Assembly (NCBI RefSeq): GCF_004348685.1
Contig: NZ_SMKO01000060.1
Span: 1-47,812 of the forward strand
DNA from: Nonomuraea deserti
Lineage (GTDB): Bacteria; Actinomycetota; Actinomycetes; Streptosporangiales; Streptosporangiaceae
Length of the DNA: 47,812 bases
Direction: 5' to 3'
The notes below the pieces were generated by a model, which saw nothing but the letters and a program-made list of their open reading frames with translations, was not told the origin of the DNA and did not search any database. Position 1 is the first letter of the stretch. The number at the start of each line of letters is the position of its first letter. Shown here piece by piece: positions 6,164-14,641 of this stretch. The position numbers and the translations under genes were made by a program.

Positions 6164-7456
6164 TCAGATCAGGTAGCGGAACCAGAGGTACGGCACGGTC
6201 AGCGTGATGGTCACCACGGTGACGATCAGGCCGTACTTGGTGAACTGCCAGAAGCTGATCGGGGTGCCGTTGCGGGCGGCGATGCCGAGGATGACCACGT
6301 TGGCCGCCGCGCCGACGGCGGTGGCGTTGCCGCCCAGGTCGGCGCCGAAAGCCAGCGCCCACCACAACACTTGAGCCTCGCCGTTGCCGCCGCCCGCCTG
6401 GACCAGTTCGGCGACGATGGGACTCATGGTGGCCACGTACGGGATGTTGTCGACGATGGCCGACAACCCGGCCGAGGCCCAGAGCAGGCCCATGGTGGTG
6501 AGCGCGAGCCGGCCTTCGGTGGCGGCGGTCGCGGCCTGCGAGATCTGGCCGATCACACCGGTCTCCACGAGCGCCCCGACCATGATGAACAGCCCGGCGA
6601 AGAACACCAGCGTCGGCCACTCCACCTCGGCGATCGCGTCCTCGGTGGTGACCTTCGTGGCGGCCACCAGGACGCCCGCGCCGAGGACGGCCACCACCGA
6701 CGGCTCGTAGTGCAGCACGGGATGCAGCACGAACCCGATCATGACCAGGGCCAGCACGGTGAGGCTCTGCCAGAGCAGCCGTGGGTCGGCGATGGCCTCC
6801 CGCTCGTTGAGCGCCATGATCTCGGCCGCGCGTTCCGGGTCGTAGCGGAAGGACTTCCTGAAGAGGAACCGGCACAACCCGATGAAGACGATCACCAGCA
6901 CGATGACGAGGGGCGCCATGTGGATGAGGAAGTCGTTGAAGCTCAGGCCCGCGCGGCTGGCGATGATGATGTTCGGCGGGTCGCCGACCAGGGTGGCGGC
7001 GCCGCCGATGTTGGAGGCCATGGCCTCGGCGATCAGGAACGGCGCCGCATGCAGCGCCAGCCGCTCGCACACCAGGAAGGTCACCGGCGCGATCAGCAGC
7101 ACGGTGGTGACGTTGTCCAGCAGCGCCGAGGCGACGGCGGTGATGACCACCAGCAGCACCATCAGCCGGTACGGGTGACCCTTGGCGCGTTTGGCCGCCC
7201 AGATCGCCAGGTATTCGAAGATGCCGGTCTGTTTCAGCACGCCGACGATGATCATCATGCCGAGCAGCAGGAAGATGACGTTCCAGTCGATGCCGGTGTG
7301 CTCGTCGAAGAACGCGGCTCCGGCGTCGGTGGCGTGGATCAGCAGCATGAGGCCGGCGCCGCCGAGCGCGGCGGCGACGCGGTGGATCTTCTCGGTGGCG
7401 ATCAGTGTGTAGGCGCACAGGAAGATCGCCACCGCCAGCCATGCGGTGACGGTCAC
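6164..7456 (-). CDS. ArsB/NhaD-type (SLC13) ion permease
   Basis: 430 residues from a GTG at 7456, with about eleven to twelve membrane helices. The two re-entrant motifs of the ion transporter superfamily are present: SNIGGAATLVGDPPN in the first half and a matching SAIVDNIPYVATMSP and DLGGNATAVGAAANV in the second. Family members move anions such as arsenite or exchange Na+ for H+; the substrate cannot be read from sequence, and no ars regulator or reductase is nearby. The gene overlaps the preceding CBS-domain gene by four bases (GTGA), suggesting that the CBS protein senses a nucleotide or salt state and tunes this permease. Confidence 0.88.
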   Translation of the reverse strand: MTVTAWLAVAIFLCAYTLIATEKIHRVAAALGGAGLMLLIHATDAGAAFFDEHTGIDWNVIFLLLGMMIIVGVLKQTGIFEYLAIWAAKRAKGHPYRLMVLLVVITAVASALLDNVTTVLLIAPVTFLVCERLALHAAPFLIAEAMASNIGGAATLVGDPPNIIIASRAGLSFNDFLIHMAPLVIVLVIVFIGLCRFLFRKSFRYDPERAAEIMALNEREAIADPRLLWQSLTVLALVMIGFVLHPVLHYEPSVVAVLGAGVLVAATKVTTEDAIAEVEWPTLVFFAGLFIMVGALVETGVIGQISQAATAATEGRLALTTMGLLWASAGLSAIVDNIPYVATMSPIVAELVQAGGGNGEAQVLWWALAFGADLGGNATAVGAAANVVILGIAARNGTPISFWQFTKYGLIVTVVTITLTVPYLWFRYLI

Positions 7457-7902
7457 GCGGCCACCGCCCGGTCCAGCAGCACCTGGAGCGTGACCGCGCC
7501 CAGCAGCCGCCCGTCGCTCACCACGGCCACGAGCGGGCTGTGCGTGCGCGCCATCAGCGCGGCCAGTTCCAGGATGGTGGCATCGGGGGCGCTGATCGGC
7601 AGTTCGCGCGGCCGTGCCGGTAGCGCGTCACGGACGGTCCGGTCGGCCAGGGCGTGCAGGAACCGGTCCGCGTGCGCCTCGTCGACGACTCGCGCCAGCG
7701 CCGGATCGTCGTGGCAGTAGCCGGGCACGGCCAGCCGGAGCACCTGCGTGCCGGGCAGGATGGTGACGGGCAGACCGTGGTCGTCGACCACGATGAGGCC
7801 CGGCAGGTCCTGCTCGGCAAGGAGCCGGGCGGCGTCGTACACAGGGGTGTCCACGGTGACGGCGGGAAAATCGCATGCCAGATCGCGTGCGCGCATCCTC
7901 AT
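7453..7902 (-). CDS. CBS-domain pair protein
   Basis: 149 residues from an ATG at 7902, with AAAGAGG upstream; a second in-frame ATG at 7896 is equally possible. The protein is a tandem of two CBS motifs: the first around VDTPVYDAARLLAEQDLPGLIVVDD, here split as VDTPVYDAARLL and LPGLIVVDD, the second around ISAPDATILELAALM and SPLVAVVSDGRLLGAVTL. Such stand-alone pairs bind adenosine nucleotides and regulate partner proteins. The partner is almost certainly the ArsB/NhaD-type permease, whose GTG start overlaps its stop codon. Confidence 0.85.
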   Translation of the reverse strand: MRMRARDLACDFPAVTVDTPVYDAARLLAEQDLPGLIVVDDHGLPVTILPGTQVLRLAVPGYCHDDPALARVVDEAHADRFLHALADRTVRDALPARPRELPISAPDATILELAALMARTHSPLVAVVSDGRLLGAVTLQVLLDRAVAA

Positions 7903-8062
7903 GCCTCTTTCATGATCGACGACGAGAATCGCCGACCAGACTTCCCGGCACACCTGCCATCAACGTATCAACGATCCGCATACGATGGCGACCGGCCCCG
8001 TGCTCACGGAGAACGGGCGCGATCGTGTCCCGCCCGTGGGCGTCCGTGGCCCGCCCTCACGC

Positions 8063-8923
8063 TCACCAGGCCCAGGCGGGGTCGCCGGTGGCGGCCTGGG
8101 ACACCGACCACAGCCGTTCGCGGGCGGCCTCGTCGTAGGCGAAAGCCGGGCCGCGGACCGGACGGAGGTCTTCGTCGACGTACGGCCCCGGTAGGTTCCC
8201 GTCCCAGGTGGCCAGCCGGGCGTAGGTCTCGCCGAGGCGTTCGGCGGGGACGGCCATGCGGTTCTTGGGGGCGTACAAGGTGCGCGCCAACCAGGGCATG
8301 GCCGCCACCCGATCGGGGTCGAGACGTACGGCGGGGACGCGCACGCAGGTCGTCTCCAGGTTTCCGCCGGCCTTCTCGGCCAGGGTGAAGGTGGTCATGA
8401 TCTGGGCGAGCTTGGCGTGGTAGTAGGCGCGGGTCGGGCTGTACCAGCTCGGGTCGTCGAGTTGGCCGAAACGGATCCGGATGCGTGGCATCGAGATCAG
8501 GCCTTTGCTGGCGACATTGATCACGCGTGGGTTGTCCGCGGCGGCGAGCAGCCGACTCAGGTGTGCGGTGAGCAGGAAGGGGCCCAGGTGGTTGACGGCC
8601 CAGAACAGTTCGTGCCCGTCCGCCGTGAACAGGGGCGTGCGGAGCGTCTGGTCGAAGACGGCGGAGTTGTTGATGAGCACGTCGAGGTGGCCGGTGGTCT
8701 CCGCGAGTTGTTCGGCGGCGGCCTTGATGGAGCCGGGTGCCGACAGGTCTGCCTGGATCAGGTCGGCCGGGTGCGCGGCGTGGGCGTTGATGTCGGCCAG
8801 GGCGGCGCGGCCACGGTCAGGGTCTCGGCACAGCGCCAGCACGTGGTGGCCTGCGGCGGCGAGGGCGCGGGCGGCGCGCAGGCCGATCCCGGAGTTGGCG
8901 CCGGTGATGGCGATGGACAACAT
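8063..8923 (-). CDS. SDR family oxidoreductase
   Basis: 286 residues. The cofactor motif TGANSGIG lies at residues 7-14, an NNSA variant of the NNAG motif follows, and the catalytic YxxxK is YYHAK, preceded by a conserved serine in NVASKG. This is the long-loop retinol-dehydrogenase-like (protochlorophyllide-reductase-like) SDR layout. The substrate is unknown. The gene is divergent from a GbsR/MarR-type regulator with only 50 bases between start codons, filled by a 17-bp inverted repeat. No Shine-Dalgarno sequence precedes its ATG; instead TAGAAT lies six bases upstream, so the mRNA is probably leaderless. The divergent regulator probably represses it. Confidence 0.9.
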   Translation of the reverse strand: MLSIAITGANSGIGLRAARALAAAGHHVLALCRDPDRGRAALADINAHAAHPADLIQADLSAPGSIKAAAEQLAETTGHLDVLINNSAVFDQTLRTPLFTADGHELFWAVNHLGPFLLTAHLSRLLAAADNPRVINVASKGLISMPRIRIRFGQLDDPSWYSPTRAYYHAKLAQIMTTFTLAEKAGGNLETTCVRVPAVRLDPDRVAAMPWLARTLYAPKNRMAVPAERLGETYARLATWDGNLPGPYVDEDLRPVRGPAFAYDEAARERLWSVSQAATGDPAWAW

Positions 8924-8929
8924 GAGCGA

Positions 8930-8967
8930 ATTCTATCCTGTTCGGAACAATCCGAACAGAATAGAAT
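8930..8967. promoter_or_regulatory. 17-bp inverted-repeat operator with two leaderless promoters
   Basis: Arms ATTCTATCCTGTTCGGA (8930-8946) and TCCGAACAGAATAGAAT (8951-8967) match at 16 of 17 positions around a 4-base spacer. Each outer edge holds a -10 hexamer TAGAAT, one on each strand (8930-8935 leftward, 8962-8967 rightward). Each hexamer ends six bases before a start codon (8923 and 8974). One bound dimer would therefore cover both promoters. Confidence 0.85.
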
Positions 8968-8973
8968 CTGTGT

Positions 8974-9423
8974 GTGACCGGTGTCGAGGAATTCGTGGAA
9001 AGTGCCGGGCTGTACTTCGAACGTTTGGGGCTCAGCCGTACGGCAGGCCGAGTCATCGGCGTACTCCTGGTCGATCCGGACGACTCCGCCGACGCCCCGG
9101 GGTTGTGCGAGCAGCTCGGCGTGGCCAAGAGCAGCATGAGCGTCGCCCTGGGCCAGCTCGAACGGGGAGGGCTCGTCGAGCGCTTCCGCCCACCCCGAGG
9201 CCGCCGCGATCACTACCGGCTGACCGAGGACGTCTTCGGACGCGCGTTCAGGGCGAAGATGGCGGAGTTCACCGCGTTCGCGCAGCTCGCCGAACAAGGG
9301 CTGGCCGCGGTCGGCGACAACCCCAGAAGCCGGGCCAGGCTGGAGCTCATGCGCGACATGTACGGCTTCATGGGCCGCGAGTTCCCCAAACTCCTCGACC
9401 GATGGGACCGGGAGCGCCACTGA
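8974..9423 (+). CDS. GbsR/MarR-type winged-helix regulator
   Basis: 149 residues from a GTG at 8974. The winged helix spans roughly residues 20-90, with a recognition helix in LGVAKSSMSVALGQLERGGLVE and a wing RPPRGRRDHYRL; the first of these is quoted in parts as LGVAKSSMSVALGQL and ERGGLVE. A helical dimerisation tail follows. GbsR-type proteins often respond to small organic ligands and repress a divergent gene. The operator between this gene and the SDR supports autoregulation and control of that SDR. The start is leaderless by the same criterion as the SDR gene. Confidence 0.85.
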   Translation: MTGVEEFVESAGLYFERLGLSRTAGRVIGVLLVDPDDSADAPGLCEQLGVAKSSMSVALGQLERGGLVERFRPPRGRRDHYRLTEDVFGRAFRAKMAEFTAFAQLAEQGLAAVGDNPRSRARLELMRDMYGFMGREFPKLLDRWDRERH

Positions 9424-9435
9424 CAGCCGAGCGGC

Positions 9436-9455
9436 GCTCGACGGCGCCGTCGAGC
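9436..9455. terminator. 20-bp perfect palindrome after the GbsR gene
   Basis: GCTCGACGGC (9436-9445) and GCCGTCGAGC (9446-9455) are exact reverse complements, 12 bases after the stop. With the central bases unpaired it makes a strong stem, so a terminator is likely. Confidence 0.6.
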
Positions 9456-9658
9456 CACCGTGGCGACGACCTGCGGGATCGACCGCGGCCGCCAGAGCGT
9501 CTCTGAAGGTCGCCACTTGCGGCGGTCCAGTCCTTTCCCCGGCGTGCCCATTTCCTTCCTGCCTTGCCCGGATCCGGAGGCCGGATGTGCGCGGCGATTC
9601 AACGAATCGCGGGTCGAGGTCGTCTACGTGGTGACGGACCACGGAAAGGCGAAGCCAG

Positions 9659-10162
9659 GTGGAAGACGACTCGCGTTTTGTGGAGTTCGTCGCTGAGCGA
9701 GCCGATGCGCTGCTGCGTTACGGCTACGCGCTGAGCGGCAATGCGCACGACGCGGCGGACCTTACGCAGGAGGCGCTGATCAGGCTGCACCAGGCCTGGT
9801 CGCGGGTGCGCAAAAAGGAGGACCCGGAGAGCTACGCCAAGATGATCATGGTTCGGCTGCACATCAGCGTCTGGCGGCGTCGGCGGCGCGAGCAGCTCAC
9901 GTGCGCTGTTCCGGAGATCGCGTTGGAGGACGTCCTGCCCTCCGATGCCGACCAGGAGCTGTGGCAGGCACTGTGCGTACTGCCGCGAAAGCAGCGCGCC
10001 GTGCTCGTCCTGCGCTTCTACGAGCAACTCACCGACGCCGAGATCGCCGCTCTGCTGGGCGTCTCCCGGGGGACTGTGCGCAGCCATGCCTCGCTCGGTC
10101 TCAGCAAGCTCCGCTCCGCGATGCCGCACCTCGTACCCGCCAGGAGGAGGACGACCCCATGA
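9659..10162 (+). CDS. SigE-family ECF RNA polymerase sigma factor
   Basis: 167 residues from a GTG at 9659, with GGAAAGG upstream. Sigma region 2 is in LLRYGYALSGNAHDAADLTQEAL (quoted in parts: LLRYGYALSGNAHDA and DLTQEAL), with the core-binding and -10-melting helices intact. Region 4 is the helix-turn-helix LTDAEIAALLGVSRGTVRSHAS followed by LSKLR; the key part is ALLGVSRGTVRSHAS. This is the streptomycete SigE subfamily, where the sigma factor is usually held by an anti-sigma partner encoded next to it. The downstream gene overlaps by four bases and encodes a single-pass membrane protein, which fits that role. Confidence 0.88.
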   Translation: MEDDSRFVEFVAERADALLRYGYALSGNAHDAADLTQEALIRLHQAWSRVRKKEDPESYAKMIMVRLHISVWRRRRREQLTCAVPEIALEDVLPSDADQELWQALCVLPRKQRAVLVLRFYEQLTDAEIAALLGVSRGTVRSHASLGLSKLRSAMPHLVPARRRTTP

Positions 10163-11349
10163 CCGAACAGCCGGAACGTGATCTTCCCCGGGTCATCGGA
10201 TGCGCGGTAGAGGGCGCGCCGCGAGCCCCGGGCGACTACGCGGCGCGGATACTGGGCCGCTCCCGGCGTCGCAGGGCCCGGACACAGGCCCTGCTCGCCG
10301 CGGCGGCGGTGGTGCTGGTCGTGGGAGGGGGCGCCGTGGCCGTACAAGGGGCGTCGGGCGGCGAGCCGCCGGTGGCGGCCGACATCACGCCCGAGACGAC
10401 GCCGTCTCCGACGATGACGATGCCCGCCCCCGTTGCCGAGGTGTGGCCGGATGCGGTCCATACGATCCCGACGAAGCTCCCCAACGGCCGCAGAGGCCGC
10501 CCGCTGACCCTGATCGACGATCACACGCTCCTGCTGGAGACGTGGCAGAGCTTCGAGAAGGCCGACGCCCTCTACTCCTACGATCTCGCCTCCGGCCAGA
10601 CCCGGAAGATCACCGATATCCGCACGCCGGAAGGCGCGTTCGCCTCGGGATACGCGGTGGGTGAAGGGCGGATCATCTGGAAGATGATCGATGGCGTACA
10701 CACGAGCTTCTGGTCGGCGCCGCTCTCGGGCGGGCAGCCCACCGCCGTCGAAACCGACGCGCCGGTCAAAGGGCGTGGGGGCGGGCTCGTCGTAACCGGC
10801 GACAAGATCGCGTTCTCCCTCTTGGAAGGCGGCGTCTTCACGCTTCCCCTGAAGGGCGGCGCCGTCACCCCTGTCGAGGGCGCCGAACGCCACCACATCC
10901 TGCAGTGGCCCTGGGTGGGGACCCCCGGTGAGTACACGCCGAACAACGAGCCCAGCTTCGAGGAGATCCTCAATGTCGAAACCAGGCAGACCAGCAAGGC
11001 CCTCGTCCGGCTCGGGGAGGAGAACGTGCGCTGCGGCGTGACGGCATGCGTCGGCCGGAGGCCCGGCCGTAGCGCCTTCTACCGCCTGCGGGACGGTTCC
11101 CGGGAACGGGATCTCCCCGACTCCACGCTGGGGTTGGCCTACGACCGTTTCATGACCGTCAGCGTGGGTCCAACCCGCGCCCAGGTGCTGCTCGACCTGG
11201 CCACAGGCCGGTCCGGCGACCTCGGCTTGCGCCCCGACACCAAGGGACGAACAGGCAACATCCAGCCGGGCCTCAACCCCTACGAACGGCTGATCGCGTA
11301 CGAGCTGAAGGGCCAGTACGTGATCATCGACCTCGCCATGATCCGCTGA
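10159..11349 (+). CDS. Single-pass membrane protein, putative anti-sigma partner
   Basis: 396 residues from the ATG at 10159, which overlaps the sigma stop. The cytoplasmic head (1-40) is basic and contains the short motif APGDYAARILGRSRRRR. One membrane helix follows at about 41-62 (ALLAAAAVVLVVGGGAVAV). After a TPSPTMTMP linker the outside part (about 110-396) looks like repeated beta-blades, with units such as ALYSYDLASGQTRKITD and GVFTLPLKGGAVTPVEG, typical of a beta-propeller. Two cysteines (in RCGVTACVG) may form a disulfide. SigE-family operons often carry such a gene. I infer an extracellular sensor controlling the sigma factor, but a classical anti-sigma zinc motif is not visible in the head. 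Confidence 0.7.
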   Translation: MTEQPERDLPRVIGCAVEGAPRAPGDYAARILGRSRRRRARTQALLAAAAVVLVVGGGAVAVQGASGGEPPVAADITPETTPSPTMTMPAPVAEVWPDAVHTIPTKLPNGRRGRPLTLIDDHTLLLETWQSFEKADALYSYDLASGQTRKITDIRTPEGAFASGYAVGEGRIIWKMIDGVHTSFWSAPLSGGQPTAVETDAPVKGRGGGLVVTGDKIAFSLLEGGVFTLPLKGGAVTPVEGAERHHILQWPWVGTPGEYTPNNEPSFEEILNVETRQTSKALVRLGEENVRCGVTACVGRRPGRSAFYRLRDGSRERDLPDSTLGLAYDRFMTVSVGPTRAQVLLDLATGRSGDLGLRPDTKGRTGNIQPGLNPYERLIAYELKGQYVIIDLAMIR

Positions 11350-11360
11350 GGTAACCCGCG

Positions 11361-12659
11361 TCATCGTCCGGTACTGGTGGGCTGTGCGGAGAGCGATGAC
11401 GGCGACCCGGATGACGAGGGCGGCGACGGCGGCGACGGCGACGAGGGCGGCGACGGCGACGAGGGCGACGTGGATGACGAGGGCGGCGGCGACGGCGCGG
11501 CTGTGGGTGGCCGGCGCGAGAGCAGGTATCCCGTCAGCGCGGCGAGCAGGCCCGCCAGGCCGGCAGCGGCGAAGCCGCCCGCCGGCACGGACGCGTCGAT
11601 CGCCACTCCCACGACGGGTGAGCCGAGCGCGAATCCCGCGCTCGCCGCCGAGGAGTGCAGCCCGGTCGCCTCACCTCGCACACTGGCGGGGGCGAGACGG
11701 CTCACCGCGTCGGAGACCGTGGAAAGGGTCGGCGCGGTGAGCAGCCCGGCCCCGATGACGGCCACGCACAGCCAGGCCCAGTCATGGGCGAGGCCGGCCG
11801 GAATCGTCGCCAGCCCGAGCAGGCCGAGCAGCAGCCAGGTGGGCATCGGCCGGGGCAGCGCTCCGTACACCAGACCGCCCACGACGGACGTCACCCCGAA
11901 CACGGCGATGACCACGGCCGCCCACGAGACCTGACCGGCTTCTCGGAGGGTGGCGACGATGGCCAGGTCGACGCCGCTGAGCAGCATCGCGACGCCGAAC
12001 CCCATCGTCAGGACAGCGACCATGCGCGCTCCGAGCCACTCCCGGCGCCGGGGCCGGCCCGCTGCCTCGCCGTCCGCCTCGTCGCCGGCCCGCAGCGGCG
12101 GATCGAGCAGGGCGATCCCTGCCCCGCCGGCGACGATCGCGGCGCCCACTCCCCAGGCCACCACGCCGGGGGACACCAGCGCCGCGCACAGGATCACCAC
12201 CGCCGGCCCCACCATGTACGACAGCTCGCCGACCACGGACTCCAGCGCGAACGCCGCCCGCCGCTGCCCTGCCGTCGTCATCGCGGCGATCGCCTGCCTG
12301 GTCACCGATTGGACCGGCACCATCAGCAGGCCGGCGGCGAAGGCTGCGCTCAGCAAGATCACGTACGGCAGCGCGGGCACGGTCAGCCAGAACACGAACT
12401 GGGGCACAAGTGTGACCAGCAGCACGGTACGCAGGCCCCGCCGGTCGATCATCCGGCCCAGCAGCGGCCCGCCCAGCGCGACGCCGGCGGTGAGCGCCGC
12501 CACCACGGCTCCCGCGGCCGCGTAGCTCATGTCGAGGGCGACGACGACGTACATCGTCAACGCCATCGCGTCCGCCGTGATCGCGGTACGAGCGAGCAGC
12601 GAAATGCCCAGCAGGGGCGTCATCCCCGGCACCGCGAGCACCTGTCGAAATCTGGTCAC
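11361..12659 (-). CDS. MFS transporter (DHA1-like)
   Basis: 432 residues from a GTG at 12659, with about twelve membrane helices. The loop 2-3 motif is recognisable as GGPLLGRMIDRRGLRTVL, and a central cytoplasmic loop holds RAGDEADGEAAGRPRRREW. The last 50 residues are a low-complexity SPP/SSP tail encoded by a GAC/GGC-rich repeat and are probably disordered. Substrate unknown; drug or metabolite efflux is usual. It is divergent from a LysR regulator. A TAGCGT hexamer lies exactly six bases before the GTG, suggesting a leaderless start. It ends 11 bases from the convergent membrane protein gene. Confidence 0.88.
   Translation of the reverse strand: MTRFRQVLAVPGMTPLLGISLLARTAITADAMALTMYVVVALDMSYAAAGAVVAALTAGVALGGPLLGRMIDRRGLRTVLLVTLVPQFVFWLTVPALPYVILLSAAFAAGLLMVPVQSVTRQAIAAMTTAGQRRAAFALESVVGELSYMVGPAVVILCAALVSPGVVAWGVGAAIVAGGAGIALLDPPLRAGDEADGEAAGRPRRREWLGARMVAVLTMGFGVAMLLSGVDLAIVATLREAGQVSWAAVVIAVFGVTSVVGGLVYGALPRPMPTWLLLGLLGLATIPAGLAHDWAWLCVAVIGAGLLTAPTLSTVSDAVSRLAPASVRGEATGLHSSAASAGFALGSPVVGVAIDASVPAGGFAAAGLAGLLAALTGYLLSRRPPTAAPSPPPSSSTSPSSPSPPSSPSPPSPPSSSGSPSSLSAQPTSTGR
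11388..11507. repeat. GAC/GGC-rich simple repeat in transporter tail
   Basis: A run of degenerate 6-, 9- and 15-bp units made of GACGGCGAC, GAGGGCGGC and GATGACGAG. In the leftward transporter it encodes the SPPS/SPSS tail. Such runs are prone to slippage. Confidence 0.75.
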
Positions 12660-12665
12660 CGGTTG

Positions 12666-12671
12666 ACGCTA
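12666..12671 (-). promoter_or_regulatory. Leaderless -10 box for the MFS gene
   Basis: On the leftward strand TAGCGT is followed by six bases and then the GTG start at 12659. The GGAGG at about 12675-12679 is too far from the start codon to serve well as a ribosome-binding site. Confidence 0.45.
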
Positions 12672-12730
12672 GATCCTCCGGAATGCCATAGGAAGTCGTC
12701 ATTTTGTTGGACCGGGCATAATGCACACTT

Positions 12731-13573
12731 ATGGCACCTGATCTCGAAACCGCACTGCTGCGGTCGTTCGTCACCACCGTGCGAGCGGGCAGCATCAGCC
12801 GCGCGGCGGCGGCGCTCGGCCGCACCCAGCCTGGGCTCAGCCAGCAGTTGCGCAAGCTCGAGAGGGCCGTCGGCAGTCCGCTGCTGCACCGGGCGCCGTC
12901 CGGCGTCTCGCCGACCCGGGTGGGCGAGGAACTGCTGCCCTACGCCGAGCGCATCCTCGCGCTGTCGGCACAGGCGCTCGCCGAGACAGGACGCGCGCTC
13001 ACCGGGCATTGCGGGGTGGGACTCCACGAGGATCTCACCGCTTCCCGCCTTCCTCAGGCACTCGCGGACCTCGCGCGACTGCACCCCGACGCCGCACTGG
13101 AGGTGCTCAGCCTTTCCAGCGCGGCGATGCGGGAGGCCTACGACACGGGCCGGGTCCAACTCGTGCTCGACGAGGTCCCGAACCTTCCCTGGCCGCCGCG
13201 CTGGACGGTGCGTCTGCCACTGGTCTGGGCGGTCGGGCAGGGTGTCGCCGTCGACGCCGATCCGCTGCCTGTGGTGCTGTTCTCGAACACGTGCGCCTGG
13301 CGAACGTCGGTGCTGGAAACGATGGAAGCCACGGGGCGCCGCTGGCGGGTGGCGTTCGAGAGCAACAGTCTCGCCGGGGTGCTCGCCGCGCTACGGGCCG
13401 GACTCGGCGTCGCGGCGCTCCTGCCCGCCAACCTCGAACCGGCCATGGCCTGCCACGACGCGGCCGCGCTGCCCGCCCTGCCGGACGTCGAACTGGGCCT
13501 CACCCGCCATCCCGGCACCGAAGGCGATGCGCTCGTCGACGCGGTGGAGACCGCCCTGCGGCGAATGATCTGA
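12731..13573 (+). CDS. LysR family transcriptional regulator
   Basis: 280 residues. The helix-turn-helix is in the first 60: LLRSFVTTVRAGSISRAAAALGRTQPGLSQQLRKLE, key part SISRAAAALGRTQPGLSQQ. The co-inducer domain is shorter than average (about 190 residues). The protein is divergent from the MFS transporter, 71 bases apart, the usual arrangement in which LysR activates its neighbour in response to a ligand. The spacer holds the dyad GCATAATGC at 12716-12724, and CATAAT ends eight bases before the ATG, so this start may also be leaderless. A small GTCCCG/CGGGAC dyad follows the stop. Confidence 0.9.
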   Translation: MAPDLETALLRSFVTTVRAGSISRAAAALGRTQPGLSQQLRKLERAVGSPLLHRAPSGVSPTRVGEELLPYAERILALSAQALAETGRALTGHCGVGLHEDLTASRLPQALADLARLHPDAALEVLSLSSAAMREAYDTGRVQLVLDEVPNLPWPPRWTVRLPLVWAVGQGVAVDADPLPVVLFSNTCAWRTSVLETMEATGRRWRVAFESNSLAGVLAALRAGLGVAALLPANLEPAMACHDAAALPALPDVELGLTRHPGTEGDALVDAVETALRRMI

Positions 13574-13670
13574 CCCGCACACCTGACCCGCCGCGTCCCG
13601 GACGGGACCGCCTTCGCCACCGAGCCCGCGCTGGCCACGCGGTAACTGTGCCGGAAATCGGCAACGTTCT

Positions 13671-13838
13671 TCAGGGGGCTTCGGTGGCCCTGGTGGGCGA
13701 TATGAGAGGTGGGGCAAGCGCGCACCGTTCGGATACAGGGTGGACGGCGACATCGACTGCCTCGCCCATGCGCCGAATGGCGACGTCCTCGTCATCGGGT
13801 CCGTGGAAGGAGTCGACGTCCAGGGCGGTGACTCCCAC
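13671..13838 (-). other. Weak ORF, possible remnant
   Basis: The 278 bases between the LysR stop and the IclR stop hold no firm gene. A leftward frame from a GTG at 13838 gives 55 residues including TALDVDSFHGPDDEDVAIRR, which has natural-looking composition for a high-GC frame, but there is no ribosome-binding site and no family I recognise. It may be the tail of a lost gene or chance. Confidence 0.2.
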
Positions 13839-13851
13839 GGCGCGGGAGCGT

Positions 13852-14592
13852 TCACCGGGCGGACAGGGCCGCCTCGACCTTGGCCACGGCCGACGACAGC
13901 GCGCCGACCCAGCCCGGCAGCCTTTCGCGGTCGAAACGGGCGGTCGGCAGGGCAAGCGACAGCGCGGCCACGGGGGAACCACCCGCGTCCTTGATGGCCA
14001 TGCCGACGGCCGTCAGACCGGTCTCGGTGAGCTGGTCGTTGATGGCGAAGCCGCGCTCGCGCACCAGCGCCAGCTCGCGGCGCAGGCGGGGAAGGTCAAC
14101 GCTGTCGTCCTCGCTGTAGAGCGCGTCCAGTTCGGTGGGGGGCAGCGCGGCCAGGATCGTCTTGCCGCCCGACACGCAGTGCGCCGGCAGCGACCGTCCC
14201 ACCCGGTCGCCCCCCCGCAGGACCTGCGGGGACTCCGCGGTAGCGATGAAGCGCACCTCCGCGCCTGCGGGGACCATGAGGTTGGCCGACTCCTGGGTCC
14301 GTTCCATCAGGGTGCGCAGCTCCGGCAGGCAGAGCTCGCGCAGCAGGGCGACGGGCGCGGCGGAGGCGGCGGCCGGGCGCAGCACCTTGCCCGGCCGGTA
14401 GCGCCGGTCGGGTCCCTGCTCGGCGAAGTCCCGGTACACCAGCATGGCCAGGAGCCGGTGGGCGGTGGAGACCGCCACGCCGAGCCGTTCCGCGGCGTCG
14501 GTCACCCGCATCGGGCCTTCCTGCTGCAACAGCGCGGCGAGGTGGAGCGCGTGGTCCACGGATGAGAGCGCGTATGGCGGCTTATTCCTCAT
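13852..14592 (-). CDS. IclR family regulator of the gentisate cluster
   Basis: 246 residues. The N-terminal winged helix contains RVTDAAERLGVAVSTAHRLLAML, key part AERLGVAVSTAHRLLAML. The C-terminal effector domain holds GVALSLALPTARF-like segments and the conserved HCVSGGKTILAAL. IclR proteins commonly govern aromatic catabolism. It is divergent from the gentisate dioxygenase gene with 49 bases between, a short shared control region containing CTGCAG and TGGAAAAT. The ligand is likely gentisate, its precursor or a ring-cleavage product; this is inferred from position. Confidence 0.9.
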   Translation of the reverse strand: MRNKPPYALSSVDHALHLAALLQQEGPMRVTDAAERLGVAVSTAHRLLAMLVYRDFAEQGPDRRYRPGKVLRPAAASAAPVALLRELCLPELRTLMERTQESANLMVPAGAEVRFIATAESPQVLRGGDRVGRSLPAHCVSGGKTILAALPPTELDALYSEDDSVDLPRLRRELALVRERGFAINDQLTETGLTAVGMAIKDAGGSPVAALSLALPTARFDRERLPGWVGALSSAVAKVEAALSAR

Positions 14593-14641
14593 GGCAGAAA
14601 GAGTTTATCTGCAGAATGGAAAATAGTGCAGGGTGGGGTGC

